A DNA stretch of 64,000 nucleotides, taken from assembly GCA_050246115.1 (NCBI GenBank), contig JBFWWP010000015.1, positions 62,001 through 126,000 on the forward strand, given 5' to 3'. A model generated the notes under the pieces. The model was not told where the DNA came from, searched no databases, and saw only the letters and a list, made by a program, of their open reading frames with translations. Positions within the stretch are counted from its first letter, which is position 1; each line of letters opens with the position of its first letter. The stretch is from JBFWWP01 sp050246115. Lineage in GTDB: Bacteria; Planctomycetota; UBA8108; UBA1146; JAJFFE01. The position numbers were made by a program, and so were the translations under genes. Positions 16,879-25,465 of this stretch are shown piece after piece.

Positions 16879-17652
16879 TCAGCAGAACTCGTAGACCTTG
16901 CCGGGCTGGCAGATGTGGATTCGCTCGTCGCCGAGCGCGTGCAGCTCGGCGATCACTTCGTCGCGGCAGAACGACTTGATGTGAACCGCGTAGACGGGCA
17001 CCGATGTCGGCAACTTTGCGAGTTCCCGCGCGAAACGACTCGGGGTCAGATGGCGAGTCTCATCGGCAAGCCAACCGAGTGACTCCGGAAAGGAACACTC
17101 GAGAAACACCGCGCACAGCCGACCGACCTCGGTGGCGCGCCGCCAAATCTCATCGGTGGGGCCGGTGTCGCCGGCGAACACCACGGCGGCGTCGCCTCTG
17201 GCCACGATGAAGCCATGCGTCGGCACGACGTGGTTCACCTCGACCGGTGTGATCATCAGCCCGCCAACCGCCAGGGGCTTCCCGGCCTCGATCTCCCGCA
17301 CCTCGAGAAATGGGGGGCATGACTTCGAGAGTGTGATGAAGTCAGGCCAGAGTCGGTTGTTGAAGACATCGTTGCGCAAGCACTCGATGACGGCGCGGCT
17401 TCCGTGGACGCGCACGCAGTCCGGAGTTGGCGAGTAGGTGTTCTCGAGGAAAACCGGGAGCGACGCCATGTGGTCGATGTGGGAGTGTGAAATGAAGACG
17501 TCCTGAATCCGACGTTGCTCTTCGATCGACCCGGCGAACCCGATGGCTCCGGCGTCGATGGCAACCCGCTCGTCGATGAGAAACGACGTCAGGAACTGTT
17601 GGGCCGGATCGGCGGTCGACGAGGGCAACAGCTGAACCCTCATGTTGCGCAC
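16879..17652 (-). CDS. Metallo-beta-lactamase-fold phosphodiesterase (class II cyclic nucleotide PDE-like)
   Basis: A 257-residue metallohydrolase with no signal peptide. The metal-binding motif is HSHIDH (H56, H58, D60, H61), followed by further ligands in VVPTHGF and FAGDTGPTDEIW (about 170-182) and a final His in VYAVHIKSF. The overall order and the SHSHIDHMASLP context match class II 3',5'-cyclic-nucleotide phosphodiesterases better than RNase Z or lactonases. It would hydrolyse cAMP or cGMP in the cytoplasm. Upstream on the same strand, 108 bases away, is a cyclic-nucleotide-binding protein, which supports this reading. An alternative is a general phosphodiesterase or ribonuclease of the same fold. 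Confidence 0.8.
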   Translation of the reverse strand: MRNMRVQLLPSSTADPAQQFLTSFLIDERVAIDAGAIGFAGSIEEQRRIQDVFISHSHIDHMASLPVFLENTYSPTPDCVRVHGSRAVIECLRNDVFNNRLWPDFITLSKSCPPFLEVREIEAGKPLAVGGLMITPVEVNHVVPTHGFIVARGDAAVVFAGDTGPTDEIWRRATEVGRLCAVFLECSFPESLGWLADETRHLTPSRFARELAKLPTSVPVYAVHIKSFCRDEVIAELHALGDERIHICQPGKVYEFC

Positions 17653-17760
17653 CCAGGTAGACAGGTTGGGCAGCCAGGCAGGGTGCGCCCCCCTCGAACC
17701 GGACGAAACCGACGAGCGCCATCGGAGCGCTGCGAGTGTACGAAGTCCGACAAGGCGGAC

Positions 17761-18213
17761 CTACGAAACCAAGCGTTCTTCGACCCGCGACAACCGCTCG
17801 GCAAGAATCCTGCACATGTTGTGAATCACGCGATATGCGGTCAGGTTCTGCTCTTCGATGAGCTGATCGAAGAGAGCGCTCGGGAACTTCTTGAGCCGCC
17901 CAGGTGCCACGCACACCACGCTGGCGCTGCGGGGCTCGCGACGCACGAGCGCCATCTCGCCGAAGTACGAGAGTTCTTCGAGTCGAGCGAGCACCGTCTT
18001 CTTGTTGTTCGCCCCGCGCTTCACAACCTCGAAAGCGCCCGCGCCGATCACGAAGAAGCCGTCCGCGCGATCGCCTTGACTGACAATGACCTGGCCGCTC
18101 TCGGCCACGACGTCCTCGGCGATGCGGAGGAGTTCCATGATCTCGCGGTGATGCAGCCCTTCGAAGAGCGGAACCGTGTTGAACCTCTCGATCGCGACCT
18201 GCTCGGACGACAT
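17761..18213 (-). CDS. Cyclic-nucleotide-binding domain protein
   Basis: A 150-residue single-domain protein. The CNBD fold covers nearly all of it, with the phosphate-binding cassette FGEMALVRREPRSASV at residues 84-99 (G85-E86, R95) intact, so it should bind cAMP or cGMP. The only extra part is a C-terminal helix (AYRVIHNMCRILAERLSRV). There is no helix-turn-helix, so it is not a CRP-type activator. The start ATG 18213 has GGAG six bases upstream; a second ATG four codons earlier (18225) has no such site. It is likely cotranscribed with the phosphodiesterase downstream. Its output partner is not visible. Confidence 0.85.
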   Translation of the reverse strand: MSSEQVAIERFNTVPLFEGLHHREIMELLRIAEDVVAESGQVIVSQGDRADGFFVIGAGAFEVVKRGANNKKTVLARLEELSYFGEMALVRREPRSASVVCVAPGRLKKFPSALFDQLIEEQNLTAYRVIHNMCRILAERLSRVEERLVS

Positions 18214-18907
18214 GCCCAACTCCATTCGATCGTTTGGTGGGGAACGGCCTGGTGCGCAACCGCCGAGGCACGAACCGCTCGGCCTCACCACGACACCCGA
18301 CGGCACGGCCGATCTCGGACGCAACGGACCCCGGATTCTAGCCACACGCCGCGGGGGCTGCCACTGCGAGACCGCGCTTCCGGGCGGGGCCGACCGCAAT
18401 CGGCCGCGAGCCAGGAAGTTCCTGCCTGTCGAGACAAAACTGGCAGAGGGGTCGAGCCTTCTTCGGCGCCACGGGGTACCATAAGGGCTTCGTGCACTCC
18501 CCACCCTTCCTCAGTGCCTGCGGCCGACGAGTTCGATCGCCCAGGGAAGGGGTTCGTCTCGTCCCCGAGGTCGTGGATCTCCCCGCACCGGGTGTTCGGC
18601 TCTCCGACACCTTTGTGGGCACTCCGCCGAGTCGCGGGGGGTTGGTCGCGGCAACGCGGTGCGGGAAAGGGTCGGGCTTTCAGCCGGGGACACGGCTCGA
18701 CGAGTGGCTCGTGGGGCCCGCAACCACCTTCCGGCCAAGACTTTGCCCGAGCGGGTCGAGTGTGGAGCGGCGGTTGCTGTGCGCCGTGGACCCAAGCCCG
18801 TGTCGGGCCGGTCCGACGCGCAGCGCTGCGGAATGCCCGGCGAGTTCGCCGAAGGAAGTCGCAAGACCGAGGCCCCCGTTGGCCACAGAGAATCCGAGGT
18901 TTCTCGA
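18214..18907. other. Divergent intergenic region
   Basis: About 690 bases separate the CNBD gene (minus) from the 1259-residue secreted protein (plus). It must hold promoters in both directions. Open frames on both strands exist but have no credible starts and no recognisable products; I see no clear promoter boxes or repeats. Confidence 0.4.
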
Positions 18908-21900
18908 ATGCTCCATTCCCTCCGTCTGGCCCTAACAATGGCTCTGGCACTGGGCGCGGGCCTACACGCCCCGCTTGCACTCGCGATCGACGTACCGACC
19001 GGCTTCGAGGACACCGAGGTGTTCTCGTCACTCGCCGAGCCCAGCGCACTCGAGTTTGCGCCAGACGGCCGGATGTTCATCGCCGAGCGGATCCAGGGGC
19101 GGTTACGGGTCGCGACGCAGGACCCCACGTCCGGGTCGTGGACGCTCGAGCCCACCCCGTTCTACACGTTCGACATCCCCGCGGATGCGAGTGGCAACCC
19201 GATTCGCTACGCCTCGTCCGGCCTCATGGACTTCGCTTTCGACCCCAACTTCGCGACCAACGGCTACGTCTACGTGTACTACATGAAGAATCAGCCGCGG
19301 CAGAATCGACTCGTCCGCATCACCGCGAGCACCACCAACCCCAACGTCGCCGTGGCCAACAGTGAGTTGTTGCTGATGGAACTGCCCGCCAACTCGACCA
19401 ACGCGAGCGGCAGTCACGTCGGCGGTGCGGTGGAGTTCGGAGCGGACGGCAAGCTGTACGTCTCGACGGGCGATGGTTTCACCGGCGGCAATCCGGTACA
19501 GAGCCTGTCGACGTTCACCGGCAAGGTCTTGCGCCTGTCGGCCGATGGCAGCATACCGACGGACAACCCGTTCTACTCGCAAGCCAGCGGGAACTACCGC
19601 GCGATCTACGCCTTGGGCTTTCGTAACCCCTTCTCGATGTCGCGCCACCCCGTGTCAGGGACCCTCTATGTCAATGACGTTCGCGGCCCGAGCAAGGCTG
19701 ATCTGTTCCAGCTGACTCCGGGGTTGAACGCGGGCTACCCAACGCCATCGAGCATTGGCAACGCGACGAACGAATGGGCGGACGCCGGCGGGCAGAACGG
19801 CTACGTGGTGGCGGGCGGCGATTGGTGCCCGGCTTCCGCCGCCTTTCCACCGACCTATCACGGCCGTTACTTCCTTGCTTTCTGGGGCAGCAACACCGCG
19901 CCCTCGGGCAAGATCCAAACCCTGCAGTCCGAGACCAATACGTCGCTGGCGCCTTTTGCCGACAACGTATTCGAAACCACCACCTCCTGCGGCGGGAGCC
20001 TGACCATCAAGCCCGCGTTCGTGACTTTCGGTCCGGACGGAAGGCTCTACTACATTCTCACCAACTACGAGACGCCCTGCGGTGCGCTCCGCTGCGTGCG
20101 GTGGCTGAGCGCCGTGCAACTGAACGCCCCCACGATCGCGCCCCCAGCGGGTTGGTATGCTGGCTCGATCCAAGTGACGCTTACGCTCTCCGGCCCCAGC
20201 GGCCAGATCCGCTACACGTTGGACGGTTCGGACCCGACCCCCGCGTCAACCCTGTACAGCGGCCCGTTCATGGTGTCTCAAGACACTCTGCTCAAGACGC
20301 GCGCCTTCGAGGCCGGGAGCGGCCTCGCGGGACCGATCGCCAGCGCCCAGTACACCATCGGCGCCCTGCGCGCACCCGACTCGGTCGCGAACCCGGCCAG
20401 CGGCCTGTCGTACCGCTACTTCGAAGGAACCTGGTCGGCACTCCCGGACTTGGCGGCTTTGAGTCCAATCGCCACCGGCACCGCAAGCGGCTTCGACCTG
20501 GGCGTTCGCCAACGCAACGATGAGTTCGGCTTGTCGTTCACGGGCTACGTCATGGTGCCGACTGCCGGCGCGTACACCTTCCAGTTGATCTCCGACGACG
20601 GCAGCCGGCTCTGGATCGGGAGCACTCTCGTGGTGGAGAACGACCACGTCGGCGGCTTCGCGACCGCATCCGGTTCCATCGGCCTAGCGGCGGGTCTGCA
20701 CAGCGTCACCGTCGCCTACTTCGACCAGTTCGGGAGCGAGGGCTTGGGGGTCGCTTATGGAGGTCCTGGCTTCGCGCTGACTCCAATCCCTGCGAGTGCC
20801 CTCTTCCGCGCCGCCAACCAACCTCCCACCGCGGACGCCGGCCCGGATCAAATGGTGCTGATCAACCGCCTCGTCGAACTCGATGGCAGCCTGTCGAGCG
20901 ACCCCGAGACGAACACGCAGTCCCTTGCCTGGAGCTGGCAGCAGCTGTCCGGGCCAACGGTGACCCTGCAGCAAACCTCCGACCTGGTGGCGCGCTTCAC
21001 ACCGACGGTCGCTGGAACCTACGCGTTCGAACTCGAAGTGGGCGACGGTGAGTTCACGGACACGGACACCGTAGTCGTGCAAGTGATCGCACCCCCGGCC
21101 GGTCTGATTCGCCACTGGCGTCTCGATGAGGGAACCGGGAGCGCGGCGATCGACGCCGTTTCCGGCCAAACGGGAACCTTGGTCGGCCCCTCGTGGAGCG
21201 GCGATGGTCGTCTGGGCGGCGCACTGGACTTCGATGGCACGAACGACCGCGTCGACCTCGGACCGATCGCGCCCGTCGGCGGCACTGGGCTCAGTCTCGC
21301 GTGTTGGTTCCGGGCCGACGACTTCGGCCAGGCCGATGGCCGACTCATCTCGCGCGCGACGGGCACCGCCGAGGCCGACCACTACTTCATGCTCAGTACG
21401 ATGAACGGCACTGGCCTGCGCTTTCGGCTGCGCGCTGGCGGTTCCACGACGACGCTGACGAGTCCGGACGGAGTGATCGCAGCCGGCGCCTGGCACCACG
21501 TCGTCGCAACCTACGACGGCGCTCAGATGCGCCTGTACCGCGACGCCGTACTCGTTGCGACCACCGCCAAGACCGGCGTCGTCGATATGGATGCGGGCGT
21601 ACTCGTCGCGCTCGGGAACCAGCCGCAAGGTGCGGGGTCACGCCCCTTCGACGGGTTGATCGACGAAGTGCGGATCTACGATCGCGCGCTGGCGCTCCCA
21701 GAGGTGGCAGCGCTCGCGGGCTGCCTGGGGACGGGCGCCGACTGTAACGGCAACGATATCGACGACGACTGCGAACTTGCGGACGGCACGGCCGCGGATT
21801 GCGACCAGAACGGCACTCTCGACGGTTGCGACCTCGCCGCCGACCCGAGTCTCGACTGTAACACCAACGGCATGCTCGACACTTGCGAGCTCGCCGCCGG

Positions 21901-22687
21901 CACCGGCGCGGATTGCAACCAGAACGGCATCCTCGACGCGTGTGACCTCGCTGCCGACTCGAGTCTCGACTGTAACACCAACGGCATGCTCGACACTTGC
22001 GAGCTCGCCGCCGGCACCGGCGCGGATTGCAACCAGAACGGCATCCTCGACGCGTGCGACCTCGCTGCCGACTCGAGTCTCGACTGTAACACCAACGGCA
22101 TGCTCGACACTTGCGAACTCGCCGCCGGCACCGGCGCGGACTGCAACCAGAACGGCATCCTCGACGCGTGTGACCTCGCTGCCGACTCGAGTCTCGACTG
22201 CAACACCAACGGCATGCTCGACACTTGCGAGCTCGCCGCCGGCACCGCCGCGGACTGCAACCAAAACGGCATCCTCGACGCGTGCGACCTCGACGTAGGG
22301 AACGGAGACGACTGTGACGCCAACGGCGTGCTCGATGCCTGCGACTTGGCCGGCGACCCGACGCGCGACCAAGATGGCAACGGCGTCCTCGACGTGTGCC
22401 AGGCAACACCCTTCTTGCGCGGCGACGTGCAAGCCGACGGCACCGTCAACCTCGCCGACTACGTGACGCTGCTCTCGTTCCTATTCTCGGTCGCTGGTGG
22501 CCCGATCCCCTGCGCCAACGCCGCCGACACCGACGGCAGCGGGGTTCTCAACCTCGTCGACGTGATCTACATGGGCTACTACCTCTTCGCCGGCGGAAGC
22601 CCTCCGGCGGCACCATTCCCCGACTGCGGCGTCGCCCCGGCTAGCCTTCCCGACCTGGGGTGCGGCTCGTATCTCACTTGCCCATGA
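18908..22687 (+). CDS. Secreted PQQ-type sugar dehydrogenase-like multidomain protein
   Basis: A 1259-residue exported protein. Signal peptide: residues 1-27 (LALTMALALGAGLHAPLALA). A glucose/sorbosone dehydrogenase beta-propeller covers about 30-390 and keeps the GSHVGGAVEFGADGKLYVST motif with its catalytic-type His. Next are a chitobiase-C-type domain (about 407-485, IRYTLDGSDPTP), a PA14 domain (494-633), a PKD-type domain (636-729), and a LamG/concanavalin-like domain (731-931). Then Asn/Asp/Cys repeats (942-1165) and two dockerin-like repeats with a Cys tail follow. It probably oxidises or binds sugars at the cell surface, with several carbohydrate-binding domains; PQQ dependence is inferred. 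GAGG nine bases before the ATG supports the start; the frame is open to 18659. Confidence 0.88.
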   Translation: MLHSLRLALTMALALGAGLHAPLALAIDVPTGFEDTEVFSSLAEPSALEFAPDGRMFIAERIQGRLRVATQDPTSGSWTLEPTPFYTFDIPADASGNPIRYASSGLMDFAFDPNFATNGYVYVYYMKNQPRQNRLVRITASTTNPNVAVANSELLLMELPANSTNASGSHVGGAVEFGADGKLYVSTGDGFTGGNPVQSLSTFTGKVLRLSADGSIPTDNPFYSQASGNYRAIYALGFRNPFSMSRHPVSGTLYVNDVRGPSKADLFQLTPGLNAGYPTPSSIGNATNEWADAGGQNGYVVAGGDWCPASAAFPPTYHGRYFLAFWGSNTAPSGKIQTLQSETNTSLAPFADNVFETTTSCGGSLTIKPAFVTFGPDGRLYYILTNYETPCGALRCVRWLSAVQLNAPTIAPPAGWYAGSIQVTLTLSGPSGQIRYTLDGSDPTPASTLYSGPFMVSQDTLLKTRAFEAGSGLAGPIASAQYTIGALRAPDSVANPASGLSYRYFEGTWSALPDLAALSPIATGTASGFDLGVRQRNDEFGLSFTGYVMVPTAGAYTFQLISDDGSRLWIGSTLVVENDHVGGFATASGSIGLAAGLHSVTVAYFDQFGSEGLGVAYGGPGFALTPIPASALFRAANQPPTADAGPDQMVLINRLVELDGSLSSDPETNTQSLAWSWQQLSGPTVTLQQTSDLVARFTPTVAGTYAFELEVGDGEFTDTDTVVVQVIAPPAGLIRHWRLDEGTGSAAIDAVSGQTGTLVGPSWSGDGRLGGALDFDGTNDRVDLGPIAPVGGTGLSLACWFRADDFGQADGRLISRATGTAEADHYFMLSTMNGTGLRFRLRAGGSTTTLTSPDGVIAAGAWHHVVATYDGAQMRLYRDAVLVATTAKTGVVDMDAGVLVALGNQPQGAGSRPFDGLIDEVRIYDRALALPEVAALAGCLGTGADCNGNDIDDDCELADGTAADCDQNGTLDGCDLAADPSLDCNTNGMLDTCELAAGTGADCNQNGILDACDLAADSSLDCNTNGMLDTCELAAGTGADCNQNGILDACDLAADSSLDCNTNGMLDTCELAAGTGADCNQNGILDACDLAADSSLDCNTNGMLDTCELAAGTAADCNQNGILDACDLDVGNGDDCDANGVLDACDLAGDPTRDQDGNGVLDVCQATPFLRGDVQADGTVNLADYVTLLSFLFSVAGGPIPCANAADTDGSGVLNLVDVIYMGYYLFAGGSPPAAPFPDCGVAPASLPDLGCGSYLTCP
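21833..22288 (+). repeat. Four tandem 114-bp coding repeats
   Basis: Four near-identical units (from 21833, 21947, 22061 and 22175) encode 38 residues each with the pattern LAADSSLDCNTNGMLDTCEL plus AAGTGADCNQNGILDACD. Each unit holds two Asp/Asn-rich loops and Cys residues, suggestive of calcium binding as in thrombospondin type 3-like repeats. High DNA identity points to recent expansion or gene conversion. Confidence 0.9.
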
Positions 22688-22694
22688 CGAACCC

Positions 22695-22973
22695 ATGGAC
22701 CTGCAGGCGTTGTTGACCAAGTACCGCAAGGGGCGCGACGGATTCGACGGGATCTGTTTGGAGGTCACACGCCTGTTCCTCGCAGGTCGGCTGATCCCGG
22801 CCGCCGCGCAGGACGAGGAAAGCAGCCTCGAGGCGCGACTCGCGGCACTGTCGCCGCAGGACGTCGAGATCGCCCTCGGCGATCGCCGCGGCACGCTGCT
22901 CATGAGCCGGGACGAATACGCGGCGGTACTGGTCGATGTCACTGCGTTCCTGAAGGAGTGGCAGGGGCAGTGA
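22695..22973 (+). CDS. Small hypothetical protein (92 aa)
   Basis: A 92-residue protein that I do not recognise. It begins seven bases after the stop of the dehydrogenase-like gene, suggesting cotranscription, but no clear ribosome-binding site precedes its ATG. The protein is helical and acidic, with GICLEVTRLFLAGRLIPAA (about 19-37) and a C-terminal TAFLKEWQGQ. The third-codon GC bias matches neighbouring genes. It has no signal peptide, membrane segment or motif. Confidence 0.5.
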   Translation: MDLQALLTKYRKGRDGFDGICLEVTRLFLAGRLIPAAAQDEESSLEARLAALSPQDVEIALGDRRGTLLMSRDEYAAVLVDVTAFLKEWQGQ

Positions 22974-23400
22974 CCGCGTCGCGTCCGCCCCACCCCACTC
23001 GAACTCCGTAGCGCCACCGGACCGAGAGCGGCCTCGCCCGACGAGGAGGCCTCGACGCCGGCCGATCCGAGTCGCCCATCGGGCCCAGAGCACCAACGAA
23101 GTGGGCTCGGCGCTCCATCGAACCGCAATCCCAGACGGGTTAACCGGGACGCGCTCCCCGGGTGCGGGTTCGAGCCTCGGCTCAGATTCTTGAATTTTTT
23201 TGGGGGCGCGCCGTCGAACCGACTGCGCTAGCATTCTGCTGGGCTTGCCCGAACTCAACAGATTGCAGAATCGCTTCGCGCATCCGCGCGTCGCAGCTTC
23301 GTCACCCGAGGGCGCGAGGGAGCGGTTCGGCTCCGGGAGTTGCCCGGAGTAGAACCCCGTCGGCGCTTCCCGCGCTCCACCTCGAAAGGAGTAGATGACC
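22974..23400. other. Intergenic region upstream of the cohesin/dockerin gene
   Basis: About 430 bases with no supported gene. A run of seven T followed by six G/C-rich bases near 23193-23205 is unusual against the high-GC background and may mark a promoter or a terminator tail. AAAGGAG at 23386-23392 is the ribosome-binding site of the next gene. Confidence 0.4.
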
Positions 23401-25251
23401 ATGAACGGACGGCGTGACTCTTCAGCCCAGCAGTATCTGCGGATTGAGATTCGGGGGGGGCGAGCTTGGTTGACGGCCTGGATCCTAGCACTCGCCATGG
23501 CGTCACCGGCAGCGGCGCAGCTCGAGTTCGTCCGCGGCGACACCAACGGCGACGAGCAGATCGGCCTCAACGACGTTCTCATCATCCTGTCCTACTTTGC
23601 CGGGGGCCCAGCGCCCACCAGTGGCTGCAGCGGCGACCCACTCGTGGTTCCGGAAGCCGCGGACGTAAATGACAACGAGTACCTGACCATCGCCGATGCA
23701 CTTCGACTCGCAGATGTACTGTTCGTGAACCCCACGGAGCCGATCGCGCCCCCGAACGTCTGCGGCCCCGACCCAACGAGTGGGCAAAACGGCTTCGATG
23801 TCGTCGACCCCGCGTATCAGGTCTTCCTCGGTGAGCCCATTGTCACACCGCCGACTGGCGTCAACCGCATCGTCGAGTACCCCGTGTACCTCGGCGCACC
23901 CGCGTCCGTTCACGGGCTCGACTTGTACTTCGCCGTGAGCAACACCCTAGCTTTGTCGAACCCGACCTTCGACGGGCCCGACAACGTCGCGCTCGAACAG
24001 GTGGTCTTCAATGTCGTGATCCTCACCCTCGCGGATCCGCTGACCGGCCTCGTGGTGTCGCCAGGAACTCGCTTCCTGGGCTATCTGCAGTTCGATCTCG
24101 CCGACGGCTTCGAACCACCGAGCATCGATTGGGTTCCTGAGTTCATCTCTGGCTTCCCTCGGCGTGGAACCTTGGTCGACTCTAGCTCCGACGATCACCA
24201 TCCGAGCTTCCTCTCGATCACCACACCAATCTTCTTTCGAGGTGACGTGGCTGGGGGCGTGGACGGCGGCGATGGAGTCGTTGACCCCACAGATCTCGCC
24301 TTCCTTCATAGCTTCCTGTCGTTCCAGGCGGTTCCGGTGCCGACAAGCGTGTGCGGCCCACTGCGCGTACTGGACGGCCTCGACGTGAATGACAACGAGT
24401 TCATCACGATTGCCGACGCGCTGCTCCTCGAGGCCACCCTCGGTGGTACCGCCAGCATTCCAGCACCGAGTGGCGACTGTGGTCCGGATCCCAGCGAGTC
24501 CCCCATGGGGTTCAATCAGCGCGATCCAGCCTATCGGATCACGGCCACCGATCTCGACATCGTGATCAACTCACCGGCGGACATTCGTGCCCTCATCGAC
24601 TTCACGGTCACCGCGCCGCTACCCGTGCGCGCCATCGAGTTCGCCCTCAGCGTGCCTCCCGGGGTCAACCCACTGGCGCCGGCGCTCGTGCTCCACCCCA
24701 GCATTCCGCCAGGGGTCACGGTCGAGACCAACTTCGTCAACCAGAGGTTGTTTCTGTCGATCTTCTCGTCCACGCCGTTGCTCCCAGCTGGAACCGACCT
24801 CCCCCTTGGCGAACTGCGGTTCGCACTTCCTACTCCCGTCCTGCCCAACCCCATCCAGCTACTGGCGACCTTCGAGGAATCAGTCCGCGCCCGTCGAACC
24901 ACCATCGTCGACGATCAATTCCAGGACCACCACCCGGTCCTCGGGGCCGGAACCGTTGAGTTCATTCGCGGCGACACGAACAACCAGGCGGGTGTCAACA
25001 GTCCGCTCGACATCGGCGATGCGATCACGATCTTCAACTACTTGTTCCCGCCGGAAGCCCCCGTGCTACCCGTCACATGCCTCGATGCCGTGGACGTGAA
25101 CAACGACGGAGCGCTCGATATCGGTGACGCGATCACGTTACTCGGCTACCTATTCGGTCAGATCCCAACGCTCCCCAGCCCCTTCCTCCTCTGCGGCCTC
25201 GACACGGACATCGACCTGCTCGACTGCGACTCAGCAACGCTTTGCCCGTAG
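23401..25251 (+). CDS. Secreted protein alternating dockerin-like and cohesin-like domains
   Basis: A 616-residue protein with a signal peptide near residues 20-40 (WLTAWILALAMASPAAAQ). Three dockerin-like modules (about 40-110, 280-350 and 520-600) alternate with two cohesin-like beta domains (about 130-270 and 375-515). The repeated motifs VDPAYQVFLGEP/RDPAYRITATDL and DDHHPSF/QDHHPVLG mark the second and first edges of the cohesin-like units. The tail ends DCDSATLCP. Two ATGs, at 23395 and 23401, follow AAAGGAG; 23401 gives the better spacing. It resembles the 14930-16459 and 46106-47524 proteins, so these may form a family of assembly proteins. No enzyme domain is seen. Confidence 0.85.
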   Translation: MNGRRDSSAQQYLRIEIRGGRAWLTAWILALAMASPAAAQLEFVRGDTNGDEQIGLNDVLIILSYFAGGPAPTSGCSGDPLVVPEAADVNDNEYLTIADALRLADVLFVNPTEPIAPPNVCGPDPTSGQNGFDVVDPAYQVFLGEPIVTPPTGVNRIVEYPVYLGAPASVHGLDLYFAVSNTLALSNPTFDGPDNVALEQVVFNVVILTLADPLTGLVVSPGTRFLGYLQFDLADGFEPPSIDWVPEFISGFPRRGTLVDSSSDDHHPSFLSITTPIFFRGDVAGGVDGGDGVVDPTDLAFLHSFLSFQAVPVPTSVCGPLRVLDGLDVNDNEFITIADALLLEATLGGTASIPAPSGDCGPDPSESPMGFNQRDPAYRITATDLDIVINSPADIRALIDFTVTAPLPVRAIEFALSVPPGVNPLAPALVLHPSIPPGVTVETNFVNQRLFLSIFSSTPLLPAGTDLPLGELRFALPTPVLPNPIQLLATFEESVRARRTTIVDDQFQDHHPVLGAGTVEFIRGDTNNQAGVNSPLDIGDAITIFNYLFPPEAPVLPVTCLDAVDVNNDGALDIGDAITLLGYLFGQIPTLPSPFLLCGLDTDIDLLDCDSATLCP

Positions 25252-25286
25252 GCTGCGCATTCTCCCTTTGTCCGCCTTGCTCGTTC

Positions 25287-25318
25287 CCGAGCCGGCTCCA
25301 TGACGCGAGCCGGCTCGG
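25287..25318 (+). terminator. Hairpin after the cohesin/dockerin gene
   Basis: Arms 25287-25298 and 25307-25318 form a perfect 12-bp GC-rich stem with an 8-base loop, 36 bases after the stop at 25251. It is followed by ACCTTCTCC, so the T-run is weak. Confidence 0.6.
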
Positions 25319-25465
25319 ACCTTCTCCCCGTTGGTTTGGGAAGGGGTCCACTCGGACGAAGCGTCCTCCAAATCGCGGCAGCGCTCGACGAGTATTGGCT
25401 TCCGCCAAACGATTGTCATATGCTGCCGGGCTCGCAATCGGAGGCCCCACACCGAAGAAGACGAC

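Noticed and set aside
21833..22288. CRISPR-like array
   Set aside because: The 114-bp units are contiguous, coding, in frame and without unique spacers.
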